A DNA stretch of 64,000 nt from positions 1 through 64,000 of the forward strand of contig NZ_LZSU01000043.1 in the NCBI RefSeq assembly GCF_001665575.1, read 5' to 3'. Source of the DNA: Mycobacterium sp. 852013-51886_SCH5428379 (GTDB lineage: Bacteria; Actinomycetota; Actinomycetes; Mycobacteriales; Mycobacteriaceae). A program made the translations under genes and the position numbers. Shown in pieces: positions 18,800-27,191 of the stretch; position 1 is the first letter of the stretch, and each line of letters begins with the position of its first letter. The notes under the pieces were generated by a model, which ran no database searches, had not been told where the DNA came from, and was given only the letters and a program-made list of their open reading frames with translations.

Positions 18800-20290
18800 T
18801 TAGAACGAGGTCCGGCCGCGTTCCTGTTCGAGCACCCCGTCGAGGTCCTTGAGCCGATCCATGGTTTGCACCGCCCGGCGGGTGCGGGTGTTGCGCTCCA
18901 ACCGGTCGCGGTGGCGGTGCACGAATTCCCAATAGCCGGCGGTGAAGGGGCAGGCATCCTCGCCGAGGCGCTTCTTCGGGTCGTAGGCGCAGTCACCGCA
19001 GTGGTCGCTCATCCGGTTGATGTAGGCGCCGCCGGCGGCGTAAGGCTTGGTGGCGAGCCGGCCGCCGTCCGCGTGCTGGCTCATGCCGACGACGTTGGTG
19101 GGCATCACCCACCGGAAGCCGTCGACGTAGGCGGTGGCGAACCACTCGGTGAGCCGGCGGGGATCGTAGCCGCGCTGCAGAGCGTGGTTGCCGAGGATCA
19201 TCAGCCGCTGGATGTGGTGGGTCCACCCACGCTCGCGCAGCCCCATCAGGGCGTGGCGCAGGCATTCGGCGGTGACAGCGTCGGCGTCGAGGTCGGCCCA
19301 CCAGTCGGGTAGCGGGGTATGGGCGGCGAGTTCGTTGTTGTCGACGTAGTGTTCGCCGAAATGCCAGTAGAGGTGCCACATGTACTCGCGCCAGCCGAGG
19401 ATCTGCCGGATGAATCCCTCGACGGCGGCCAGCGGGGCGTCGCCTCGTCGGTAGGCGTCTTCGGCGGCGTGCACGGCATCGAGCGGGTGCAGCACACCGA
19501 GGTTGAGGGGCACCGAGAGGAGCGAATGCGACATGGCCCAGTCCTGGCCCATCATCGCGTCCTCCCAGCGGCCGAAGGTCGGGAGGCGGTGCTCGATGAA
19601 CCGAGTGAGCGCACGCTTCGCCTCCGCGGGCGTCACCGCGAACAGCCGGGGACCGTCGACGCCGACGGTGGGCAGGTCCATGCGGTCCAGGTCGCGGCGG
19701 ACCTGATCGTCGATGTCGTCCTCGCGGGGCTGATACGGGGCCGGGATGTCCAGTGACGCCTGCTTTTTCGGCGGTGACTCGCGGTTCTCCTCGTCGAAGT
19801 TCCAGCGGTTTCCCTCCGGTTCTGCACCGCGCATGAGCACGTCGAAGCGGCGGCGCTGATCGCGGTAGAAGTCCTCCATGCGGAAGCGCGTCCGGTTCCC
19901 GGCCCACTGTTCGAAGTCGGCCCGGGGGAGGGCGAAGGTGGGCGTGGGCAGCACGTCGGCCACCAGGCCCCGTTCGCGGAGGCGATGGACGAAGCGCTCG
20001 GCGGCGAACGACGTCGGCTGGTGGACCAGCACGGGACGGTCGAACCGCTCGAGGGCGTCGGTGTAGGTGTCGGACGTGATCAGGGTGGCGCGGTCGCCGA
20101 GGTCGCGGGCGGCGTGCCGCAGCGCCGACAGCACGATGTGCAGCTTCTGGCGGTGATAGCGGCGTTTGCGCAGCGCATGGCCGGCCTCGATCAGCAACAC
20201 CTCGCGGTGGGCGTGCTCGCCGCCGTGGACGGCGGGGCCGAGTTGATCGGCGAACAGCCACAGCGGAGTGTCGTCGCGCGCGCCGGTCAC
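18800..20290 (-). CDS. Iron-sulfur bacterial cryptochrome/(6-4) photolyase
   Basis: A 496-aa photolyase-family flavoprotein of the FeS-BCP (PhrB/CryB) class. Four cysteines at 343, 431, 434 and 447 have spacings of 88, 3 and 13, the same as the [4Fe-4S] ligands of Agrobacterium PhrB (350, 438, 441, 454). The FAD-binding region includes GWREYMWHLYW and GWTHHIQRLMILGNHAL. The N-terminal Rossmann-like domain begins LWLFADQLG. The family repairs (6-4) photoproducts with light. GTG 20290 overlaps the stop of the upstream dehydrogenase (GTGA), an unusual coupling for a repair gene. Confidence 0.93.
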   Translation of the reverse strand: MTGARDDTPLWLFADQLGPAVHGGEHAHREVLLIEAGHALRKRRYHRQKLHIVLSALRHAARDLGDRATLITSDTYTDALERFDRPVLVHQPTSFAAERFVHRLRERGLVADVLPTPTFALPRADFEQWAGNRTRFRMEDFYRDQRRRFDVLMRGAEPEGNRWNFDEENRESPPKKQASLDIPAPYQPREDDIDDQVRRDLDRMDLPTVGVDGPRLFAVTPAEAKRALTRFIEHRLPTFGRWEDAMMGQDWAMSHSLLSVPLNLGVLHPLDAVHAAEDAYRRGDAPLAAVEGFIRQILGWREYMWHLYWHFGEHYVDNNELAAHTPLPDWWADLDADAVTAECLRHALMGLRERGWTHHIQRLMILGNHALQRGYDPRRLTEWFATAYVDGFRWVMPTNVVGMSQHADGGRLATKPYAAGGAYINRMSDHCGDCAYDPKKRLGEDACPFTAGYWEFVHRHRDRLERNTRTRRAVQTMDRLKDLDGVLEQERGRTSF

Positions 20291-21210
20291 CCCTCGAGAG
20301 TAGGAGTCGTTCGGATTGGCGCGTCGGGAGACAGGATGGTCACGACGCTGGAGTCGTCATGCGCGCCCAGTCCAGCCGCCTCGGCGATCAAGAACAGTTG
20401 TTGCGCCGCAGCCGCCAGGGGCAGCGGCACATGGGAGGCGCGACCGACCTCGGCCACGATGCCCATGTCCTTGACGAAGATGTCGACTCTGGACTTGACC
20501 TCGGCGCCTCCGGTGTAGGCCTGCAGCATCCGGGGACCGCGGTCGGCGAACATGAAGCTGCCGGCCGCGCCCTGCGACAACGCCTCGATCACCACCCCAG
20601 GGTCCAGCCCCACACCGCGGGCCAACGCGACCGCCTCCGCCGCCGCGGCGATGTGCACGCCGGCGAGGAGTTGGTTGATCGTCTTGAGGGCCTGGCCGTC
20701 GCCCGGTCGGGGCCCGACGACGGTCAGCGTGGACGCGAGGTGGTTCAGCACTGGTCTTACGGTGCTCAATGCCTGGTCGTCCGCGCCGACGACGATGAGC
20801 AGATCACCGTTCCCCGCGCGGACGGGGCCGCCGCTGATCGGCGCATCGACGAGTGGATGCCCGGATTCGGCGAGCTGGTCCGCGAGGGCACGCGCGGCGT
20901 CTGGTCCGACGGTGCTGGTCAGGATGACCGGCGCGCCCGGCGGCAGGGTCTCGATCACTCCGTCCGATCCGAACAGGGCCGCTTCGGCCTGTGCTGCATC
21001 GCGGACGGCAAGCATGGCGATGCCGGCGTTCGCGCACGCCGCGGCCGGTGTCGGTTCGACACGGATGCCGGCCTCCTCGGCTTGTGCTTGGCGCGGCGGG
21101 TGCGGTTCATAGCCGGTCACGGCGAACGCGGAGGCCAGGTGGGTCGCCATGGGCAGACCCATGGCGCCCATACCGATCACGGCGATGTCCGGACCGTCGT
21201 TCTGGGTCAT
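20287..21210 (-). CDS. NAD(P)-dependent beta-hydroxyacid dehydrogenase (threonate-dehydrogenase-like)
   Basis: A 307-aa member of the 6-phosphogluconate/3-hydroxyisobutyrate dehydrogenase family. The Rossmann motif is IAVIGMGAMGLPMA. The substrate-binding block DAPISGGPVRAGNGDLLIVVG and the catalytic Lys region GQALKTINQLLAG are present. Its start overlaps the stop of a DUF1537 kinase, and that pairing is typical of LtnD/OtnK-type threonate or erythronate catabolism. The usual aldolase/decarboxylase and isomerase partners are not in the window, so the substrate is open. ATG 21210 chosen at the ATGA overlap. Confidence 0.85.
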   Translation of the reverse strand: MTQNDGPDIAVIGMGAMGLPMATHLASAFAVTGYEPHPPRQAQAEEAGIRVEPTPAAACANAGIAMLAVRDAAQAEAALFGSDGVIETLPPGAPVILTSTVGPDAARALADQLAESGHPLVDAPISGGPVRAGNGDLLIVVGADDQALSTVRPVLNHLASTLTVVGPRPGDGQALKTINQLLAGVHIAAAAEAVALARGVGLDPGVVIEALSQGAAGSFMFADRGPRMLQAYTGGAEVKSRVDIFVKDMGIVAEVGRASHVPLPLAAAAQQLFLIAEAAGLGAHDDSSVVTILSPDAPIRTTPTLEG

Positions 21211-22742
21211 TCGGGTACCTCTGCTCCTTGATCGGACCGCCACGCCCTGCGCAGGGTGTCGACCACGTCGGCCAGCGCATGGTCGTCGCCCACGTTGCCG
21301 GCGAACACGATGTACGGAATGGCGGCGGCCGGTCCAGAGACCGGCTGCCACAGCGACACGATGCCGGGCAACATGGTGCCGCGGCACCAGGCCCGCCGGA
21401 TGCCCAGACCATCCGTCGCGGTGTCCGAAGAGGTGATGCCGCCCTTGGCGAGTACGAACTTCGGCCGCACCAGATCGACGATCTCACGGACCGCGTCGAC
21501 GAGTCCCGCGCTGACGGTGCGGGCGATCACCAGGCTGTCCGCCGAGTCGCGCCCTTTGACCAGTGTCCGGCTGGTGCTGATCACAATGTCACTGTCAGAA
21601 GCGTTGTCGAGCAACAGTTCCGCTCCCTCATTGGCGATCCGGGTGACGTGTCGGTCGCGGCTGGCGGCCACCAGAAGGGTAGGCACGTCGAGCTCCAGCT
21701 CGAGGATGTGGCCGGTCGCGCGTAGCTGGTCGAGCTGACGGGTGGTGAGGCCGACGTGCGATCCGATCACGATGAGCCCGTGCGGTGCGGAGGCCCGGGT
21801 GTCGTCGGACGGCGCCGGCTCCGAGCGGGCCAGGATCTCGGAGAGTCGGGCGGCCTCGACAGCCGGCGTGGGCCGTTGTCCGGTGCGCGCCCGAACGAAC
21901 GACGGCCCGACGCGGTAGATGAAGGTCTTCCCGCGCTCCTCGGCCCGGATCAACGCGAGCACCACCACCTGGAGGTCGGCGTCGTCGGCCGCATCGACCA
22001 CGACCGGCCGGCCGTCATGCAGACCGGCGAGGATCTCCTGGACGCGGTCCGGCCCACCTTCCCGCACGTCGCGCAGGGTCACCCGCGCGACGTCGGATCG
22101 CGTGTATCGGCCGCCGGTTTTCTCCTCCACCCAGTCCCGCAGGTCGGAGTTGACGTACCCGAAGCTGGCATCCGTGGCGAATTCGCTGTGGGACACCGGG
22201 ATCATGCCCTCGTCGGTACGCATCCAGTGGATCGAGTCCACCGTGATGCGCCCCGGCTCGATATAGCCGGGGTTGATGACTATCCCGTCGACGGGGTACC
22301 CGAGCGCCGCGTGCTCGGCGGACAACACGTCGGTTTCCAGCGGGAAGTAGCCGCGCAGGGTCGAGTCGCTGCGGCTCGCGACGACATAGCGCAGATCGCC
22401 TTCCAGCCGCGCCGCCTCGGCGAGCGCCCGCATGACCTGCCGGTTGCGTTCCGCGGCATCGGTTTCCGAGAGGCTGCGCGTGTTGGTGAGCACGAAGAAC
22501 CCGGTCGTGGGTTGCTGCAACGCCCACCGCAGGTCGGGTACCGACCAGCTGGTCAGCACCGGGAGGTCAGCAACCGTCTGGGTGCCCGTCGGATCATCGT
22601 CGAGGACCACCAGGCGCCGGCCGGCCCGGATTTCGTCGAGGTTCGTCCCGACGTCACGCACGGGCGGCTGCTCGGCCAGCAGGTCCGCCAACGGAAGCGC
22701 ACCGGTAATCGGTGGTTCTGGTGTGTTCGGGCGGACGGTCAT
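21207..22742 (-). CDS. Four-carbon acid sugar kinase family protein (DUF1537, OtnK/DtnK-like)
   Basis: A 511-aa two-domain kinase. The N-terminal motif VVLDDDPTGTQTVADLPVL is the hallmark of the family (substrate-binding Asp cluster). The C-terminal nucleotide-binding part has VLAKGGITSSDTATDGLGI and AWCRGTMLPGIVSLW. Members phosphorylate D-threonate or 3-oxo-tetronates at C4. It is the first gene of the operon kinase-dehydrogenase-photolyase, with ATGA/GTGA overlaps. Transcription would start from the 190-bp region shared with the divergent SDR gene. Confidence 0.88.
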   Translation of the reverse strand: MTVRPNTPEPPITGALPLADLLAEQPPVRDVGTNLDEIRAGRRLVVLDDDPTGTQTVADLPVLTSWSVPDLRWALQQPTTGFFVLTNTRSLSETDAAERNRQVMRALAEAARLEGDLRYVVASRSDSTLRGYFPLETDVLSAEHAALGYPVDGIVINPGYIEPGRITVDSIHWMRTDEGMIPVSHSEFATDASFGYVNSDLRDWVEEKTGGRYTRSDVARVTLRDVREGGPDRVQEILAGLHDGRPVVVDAADDADLQVVVLALIRAEERGKTFIYRVGPSFVRARTGQRPTPAVEAARLSEILARSEPAPSDDTRASAPHGLIVIGSHVGLTTRQLDQLRATGHILELELDVPTLLVAASRDRHVTRIANEGAELLLDNASDSDIVISTSRTLVKGRDSADSLVIARTVSAGLVDAVREIVDLVRPKFVLAKGGITSSDTATDGLGIRRAWCRGTMLPGIVSLWQPVSGPAAAIPYIVFAGNVGDDHALADVVDTLRRAWRSDQGAEVPE

Positions 22743-22841
22743 GTGAGCCTCTCGAAGGCCGCCGGGATTCGACGCGGGCTGCCTCTACGCCAAAAGCCTA
22801 GAGGAGCCGATGGGTGATCACAGCCACAAATCGGTCCTTCT

Positions 22842-22873
22842 TGTGTCTTGGGTCACACCGGAGTGGGTACCCG
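22842..22873. promoter_or_regulatory. Operator-like site in the divergent region of the sugar-acid locus
   Basis: TGTGT-N6-TCACA (22842-22857) has the GTG-N8-CAC geometry of a CRP-type site. It continues into CCGGAGTGGGTACCCG, which includes the palindrome GGGTACCC. A nearly identical block occurs upstream of the alcohol dehydrogenase at the other end of the locus (28289-28318). It sits 60-90 bases before the SDR start and ~100 bases before the kinase start. Confidence 0.5.
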
Positions 22874-22932
22874 CCATGGGCGGCCCGGCTCACGACGGAC
22901 GCCGGGCCGAGGACCACCAAGGAGTACGACCA

Positions 22933-23712
22933 ATGATGTCTGACACCGGCGCTCTACCTGAGCGGCGCACCGCCGTCATCACCGGCGCCGGCGGTCCCGC
23001 GGGCATCGGCCGAGTCACCGCACGTGTTCTGGCCGAGAACGGCTGGCACGTCGCCCTCGCCGACGTCAACGTCGAGGGGCTCGCCGCTGTGGAGTCCGAG
23101 TTGCGCGACGCCGGCCACAACGGCGTGGTGGCGGTGCCCACGAACGTCGCGTCAGAGCATTCGGTGAACGAGCTCTTCGCACGGGTCGACGCGGATCTGC
23201 CGTCGGTCGCAGGCTTGGTGAATCTCGCGGGTATCGCCTCTCCGACCCCGTTACACGAATGCGGGCTCGACGAATTCGAGCGAGTCATGGCGGTGAACGT
23301 CACCGGCTCGTATCTGATGCTCAAGGCCGCGGCCGCGCGGATGATCCCCCAGGGCGCCGGACGGATCGTCAACGTCTCGTCCATCACGGCGTTCGACGGA
23401 GGCGGGACCTTCTCCAAGGGGGTCTACGCGACCGCGAAGGCCGCTGTGATCGGCATGGCCCACGGGGGCGCCCGCGAGCTCGGCCCTTACGGGATCACAG
23501 TCAACGTGCTGGCACCCGGGCCGATCGACACCGAGATCATGGGTGGCCGGCTGACCGATGAACGGAAAGCCTCGATGTCGTCGGGGATACCGCTGGGCCG
23601 CGTCGGCCAGCCCGAGGAAATCGCGGCCACCGTGGCCTTCCTGCTCTCCGCGGGAGCCGGATACATCAACGGAGCGACCATTCAGATCGACGGCGGCAAG
23701 TACATGCACTGA
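22933..23712 (+). CDS. SDR-family dehydrogenase, probable 2-keto-3-deoxy-L-rhamnonate 4-dehydrogenase
   Basis: A 259-aa classical short-chain dehydrogenase. The cofactor loop is TGAGGPAGIGR, then NLAGIA, Ser in NVSS, YATAK as the catalytic Tyr-Lys pair, and a C-terminal NGATIQIDGG. An Asp after strand 2 (ADVN) favours NAD. It sits with an L-rhamnonate dehydratase and an FAH-family hydrolase, the three enzyme types of the diketo-hydrolase rhamnose route (LRA5 step); that substrate is inference. Start ATG 22933 has AAGGAG 8 bases upstream. Confidence 0.85.
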   Translation: MMSDTGALPERRTAVITGAGGPAGIGRVTARVLAENGWHVALADVNVEGLAAVESELRDAGHNGVVAVPTNVASEHSVNELFARVDADLPSVAGLVNLAGIASPTPLHECGLDEFERVMAVNVTGSYLMLKAAAARMIPQGAGRIVNVSSITAFDGGGTFSKGVYATAKAAVIGMAHGGARELGPYGITVNVLAPGPIDTEIMGGRLTDERKASMSSGIPLGRVGQPEEIAATVAFLLSAGAGYINGATIQIDGGKYMH

Positions 23713-23737
23713 CGTCACACGACACGAGGAGACGGAG

Positions 23738-25105
23738 ATGTCGGACACCACCGCGACGGCCGCTCAGCGCCGCCACGAACTGAGCGAGCGGGCGACGAAG
23801 AAGGTATTTCGCCGACTGCTCCCGTTCCTGCTGTTGATGTACATCATCGCGTTTCTGGACAGAAGCAACGTCTCCTTCGCTCAGGAGGAGTTCGAAGTCG
23901 ACTTCGGCATCAGCGCTAGCGCCTACGCGTTCGGCGCCGGCCTGTTCTTCGTCGGCTACGCCATCTTCGAGGTACCCAGTAACCTGCTGCTGCACAAGGT
24001 CGGGGCACGATGGTGGCTGGCCCGAATCATGGTGAGCTGGGGGATCATTGCGACGGCGTTCATGTTCGTCCAGGGTCCGATCAGTTTCTACATCCTGCGT
24101 TTCCTGCTGGGGGTGGCGGAGGCCGGGTTCTTTCCGGGCGTGATCCTTTACCTCACCTACTGGTTTCCGGCCCGGCACCTCAGCCGCGCGCGTGGATACT
24201 TCTACGCCGGCATCGCGATGGCCGGTATCCTCGGCAACCCGCTGTCGGGTGGCCTCCTGGAACTTGACGGCCTTTTCCAGCTTCGCGGCATCCAGTGGAT
24301 GTTCATGGTCGAGGGCCTGATTGCCGTCGTCGTCGGTGTCTGGGCCTACTTCTACCTCACCGACAAGCCGAAGGACGCGAAGTGGCTGCCCGACGATGAG
24401 CGCCAGGCGCTGGCCGAGACGATTGCGGCCGAAGACCTGGCGAAGGCGGAGGGGCACGCGCCCCAGAAAGTGTTGCGGGCGCTGGCGAATTGGCGGGTGT
24501 GGTATTTCGCGCTGATCTACTTCTGCATCCAGGTCGCAGTCTACGGTGTCACGTTCTTCCTGCCGACACAGGTGACGGCCATCACCGGTCAGAAGCTGGG
24601 TTTCATGGCCTCGTTGGTGACAGCCATTCCGTGGGTGTTCGCGTTGATCGCGGTTGCGTTCATCCCAGGTATTGCGGACCGCACGCGCAAGCACCGGCCG
24701 ATTGGAACGGTGTGCCTGCTCGTCACTTCCGTCGGCATAGTGATGTCGGGAATGTTCAGCGACACACCGGTGGTCGCGATCGCAGGACTGTCCATTGCCG
24801 CAATGGGTTTCGTGGCCATGCAGCCGATCTTCTGGACACTGCCGACCGAATACCTGACCGGTTATGCCGCGGCAGCTGGCATCGGTCTGATCAATTCGCT
24901 GGGCAATCTCGGCGGCTTCCTGGCGCCCAACATGCGCGACTTCTTCAACGAGTCCATCGGCGGCAATGCCGGTCTGTATTCGTTGGCGGTGGGAGCGTTG
25001 CTCGGGGCGTTCCTGTTCGTGGCGACCGCGTTGTTCAAGAAGGCGAACCAGATCGAGGCGGGCCGTCTGGATGAGGTGGACGCCGCCCCGGTTTCGATTC
25101 GCTGA
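23738..25105 (+). CDS. MFS transporter, anion:cation symporter family (RhmT-like)
   Basis: A 455-aa protein with 12 predicted helices. The N-terminal LLPFLLLMYIIAFLDRSNVS is the ACS-family signature, shared with transporters for sugar acids such as galactonate, tartrate and rhamnonate (E. coli RhmT). The central cytoplasmic loop (about 200-240) is charged. It lies 25 bases after the SDR, with GAGGAG 6 bases before ATG 23738. Context suggests import of L-rhamnonate or a related aldonate by proton symport. Confidence 0.88.
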   Translation: MSDTTATAAQRRHELSERATKKVFRRLLPFLLLMYIIAFLDRSNVSFAQEEFEVDFGISASAYAFGAGLFFVGYAIFEVPSNLLLHKVGARWWLARIMVSWGIIATAFMFVQGPISFYILRFLLGVAEAGFFPGVILYLTYWFPARHLSRARGYFYAGIAMAGILGNPLSGGLLELDGLFQLRGIQWMFMVEGLIAVVVGVWAYFYLTDKPKDAKWLPDDERQALAETIAAEDLAKAEGHAPQKVLRALANWRVWYFALIYFCIQVAVYGVTFFLPTQVTAITGQKLGFMASLVTAIPWVFALIAVAFIPGIADRTRKHRPIGTVCLLVTSVGIVMSGMFSDTPVVAIAGLSIAAMGFVAMQPIFWTLPTEYLTGYAAAAGIGLINSLGNLGGFLAPNMRDFFNESIGGNAGLYSLAVGALLGAFLFVATALFKKANQIEAGRLDEVDAAPVSIR

Positions 25106-25131
25106 TCGATTGCGTGGCAACCGCTTCGGTA

Positions 25132-25986
25132 CTACGGTGCATGCACGAGTCGTTGCCGTTGTTGCCCGAGGCCGTCGATGCCGACCTCCATGGTGTCGCC
25201 GGGGGCCAAGTAGGGGAACCGGCCCGACAGCGCCACGCCCTCGGGTGTCCCGGTGTTGATGATGTCGCCGGGGTCCAGCACCAGGTACTGAGAGAGGTCC
25301 CAGACGAGATGGGCGACCGAGAAGATCATGTCCGCGGTCGACGAGTCCTGCCGCGGTTCACCGTTGACTTTCGACCACAGCCGAAGTCCCTGTGGATCGG
25401 GAACGTCGTCGGCCGGCACCAGGAAGGGCCCCAGGGGATTGAAGGTTTCACAGCACTTGCCCTTCGACCACTGGCCGCCTGACTTCTCCATCTGGTATGC
25501 GCGCTCTGATACGTCGTTGCTCACGGCGTATCCCGCGATGCAGTCGAAAGCCTCGTCGGGCGACGCCAGGTAGCGGGCGGTTTTGCCGATCACGACAGCC
25601 AGTTCTATCTCCCAGTCGACGGTCGTCGCTCCCGGCGGGATGCGGACGTCGTCATAGGGCCCGACAACGGTGTTGGGGTGCTTGAAGAACAACACCGGTG
25701 CTGCTGGTGGGGCGCTGCCGGACTCGGCAGCGTGGGCTGCGTAGTTCTGGCCGATACACAGCACCGCCCGCGGGTTCGCCAACGGTGGGCCGAAGCGCAT
25801 GTCGGCCGCACCCGCCAGTGGGCTGAGCCGTCCCGCGGCGAGCGCCGCTCTCACGGTCTTCACACCGTCGGCAGCGAGAAACGCTCCGTCGATGTCTCGG
25901 GTGATGAGGGAGAGGTCGTAGCTGATGTCGCCGTCGATCGCGACCGGAATCTCGTTGCCGGCGTTGCCGAGCCGTGCAAGACGCAT
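25132..25986 (-). CDS. Fumarylacetoacetate-hydrolase-family protein, probable 2,4-diketo-3-deoxy-L-rhamnonate hydrolase
   Basis: A 284-aa FAH-family enzyme. The N-terminal lid domain is followed by CIGQNYAAHAAE, the metal-binding Glu residues of VDWEIELAVVIG, Asp in VSNDVSERAYQ and the C-terminal DIINTGTPEGVAL. The family cleaves C-C bonds of beta-diketo acids. In the LRA6-type rhamnose pathway it yields pyruvate and L-lactate, which fits the L-rhamnonate dehydratase immediately upstream. Other FAH-type reactions remain possible. It converges on the MFS gene with a 26-base gap. Confidence 0.85.
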   Translation of the reverse strand: MRLARLGNAGNEIPVAIDGDISYDLSLITRDIDGAFLAADGVKTVRAALAAGRLSPLAGAADMRFGPPLANPRAVLCIGQNYAAHAAESGSAPPAAPVLFFKHPNTVVGPYDDVRIPPGATTVDWEIELAVVIGKTARYLASPDEAFDCIAGYAVSNDVSERAYQMEKSGGQWSKGKCCETFNPLGPFLVPADDVPDPQGLRLWSKVNGEPRQDSSTADMIFSVAHLVWDLSQYLVLDPGDIINTGTPEGVALSGRFPYLAPGDTMEVGIDGLGQQRQRLVHAP

Positions 25987-26008
25987 GGGGGACTCACTCC
26001 TTGCCGGG

Positions 26009-27190
26009 TCAGTGGTCGTACGGACGGGCGAGTTCGACGTCGGGGTTCAGGCGGACGCCGAATCCGGGTCGGTCGGGAACCTTCACGCGCCCGTCGACCG
26101 GGACCGGCTCGTCGAGCAGCATGGGGGAGAACATGGGCACGACTTCCTCGGCGGTGGGGTGCATCATGAGGAATTCGGCGAACGGGCTGTTCGTGCGGGT
26201 CAGGACGAAATGGTAGGAGTAGACCGACGATCCGTGCGGGATCACCATCGCGCCGTGGGCGTCGGCCAGCGCCGAGATCTTCAACAGTTCGGTGATGCCG
26301 CCGCACCAGCCCACGTCGGGCTGGATGATGTCCGCACAACGCATCTCCAGTAGGTGGCGGAACCCCCACCGGGTGGCTTCGTGTTCGCCGGTGGTGACGA
26401 GCACCGTGGGTGGCGCTGCTTGACGCAGCCGTTGGTAACCCCAGTAGTCGTCGGGCAGGAGCGCTTCTTCGATCCACCGCAGACCGTATTCGGCGGCGCC
26501 GTGCGACAGGCGGATGGCGTACTCGACGTCGAGCGACATCCAGCAGTCGAGCATCAGCCAGAAGTCCGGGCCGACGCGTTCGCGCATGTCGCGAAGTTCG
26601 TCGAGGTTGCGCCGCAGGCCCTCTTCTCCTTCGGCGGGGCCGTGGTGCAGCGGCATCTTCCCGCCGATGAAACCCAGTTGCTGCGCGACGTCCGGTCGCG
26701 CGCCGGTGGCGTAGAAGGTGAGTTCGTCGCGGACCGGCCCGCCGAGAAGCGCGTACACCGGTTCCTGACGGAGCTTCCCCAGCAGGTCATACAGCGCGAG
26801 ATCCACCCCGCTGATGGCGTTGAGCACCACCCCGCGCCGTCCGTAGAAGAGGGTGGAGCGGTACATCTGATCCCAGATACGTTCTGTGTCAGTGACGTTC
26901 GCACCTTCGAGGAACCGGGCCAGGTGCTTCTCGACGATGAAGGCACCGATCTCCCCACCGGTGGTGATGGCGAAACCGACCGTGCCGTCGTCGGCCTCGA
27001 TCTCGACCACCAAGGTGCCGAGGACGTTGATGCCGAACGATTGGCGGGACTGCCGGTAGGCGGGATAGACGGACATCGGGGTGGCGATGTGATCGTCGAT
27101 CCAGTGTCCGCTGCTCTGGTCGTGGTAGTCGGCCCCGCCGCCGTGCGCGACGAAGGCGCGGACGTGGCGAATCCTGCTGCGGCCGTCCAT
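26009..27190 (-). CDS. rhmD: L-rhamnonate dehydratase (enolase superfamily)
   Basis: A 393-aa enolase-superfamily enzyme. It shows the L-rhamnonate dehydratase blocks: DYHDQSSGHWIDDHIATPMS, RQSFGINVLGTL, FYATGARPD, QPDVGWCGG and PHGSSVYSYH. The metal ligands read as Asp215 (MLDCW), Glu241 (WIEE) and Glu269 (TGEH); the 26 and 28 spacings equal those I recall for E. coli RhmD (226/252/280). The candidate catalytic His is 319. It dehydrates L-rhamnonate to 2-keto-3-deoxy-L-rhamnonate. ATG 27190 is one base after the dehydrogenase stop, and the hydrolase follows after 22 bases, so the three form an operon. Confidence 0.92.
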   Translation of the reverse strand: MDGRSRIRHVRAFVAHGGGADYHDQSSGHWIDDHIATPMSVYPAYRQSRQSFGINVLGTLVVEIEADDGTVGFAITTGGEIGAFIVEKHLARFLEGANVTDTERIWDQMYRSTLFYGRRGVVLNAISGVDLALYDLLGKLRQEPVYALLGGPVRDELTFYATGARPDVAQQLGFIGGKMPLHHGPAEGEEGLRRNLDELRDMRERVGPDFWLMLDCWMSLDVEYAIRLSHGAAEYGLRWIEEALLPDDYWGYQRLRQAAPPTVLVTTGEHEATRWGFRHLLEMRCADIIQPDVGWCGGITELLKISALADAHGAMVIPHGSSVYSYHFVLTRTNSPFAEFLMMHPTAEEVVPMFSPMLLDEPVPVDGRVKVPDRPGFGVRLNPDVELARPYDH

Positions 27191-27191
27191 G

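Noticed and set aside
21756..22817. 353-codon plus-strand frame opposite the DUF1537 kinase
   Set aside because: Composition is that of an antisense shadow, and the minus-strand kinase has clear family motifs.
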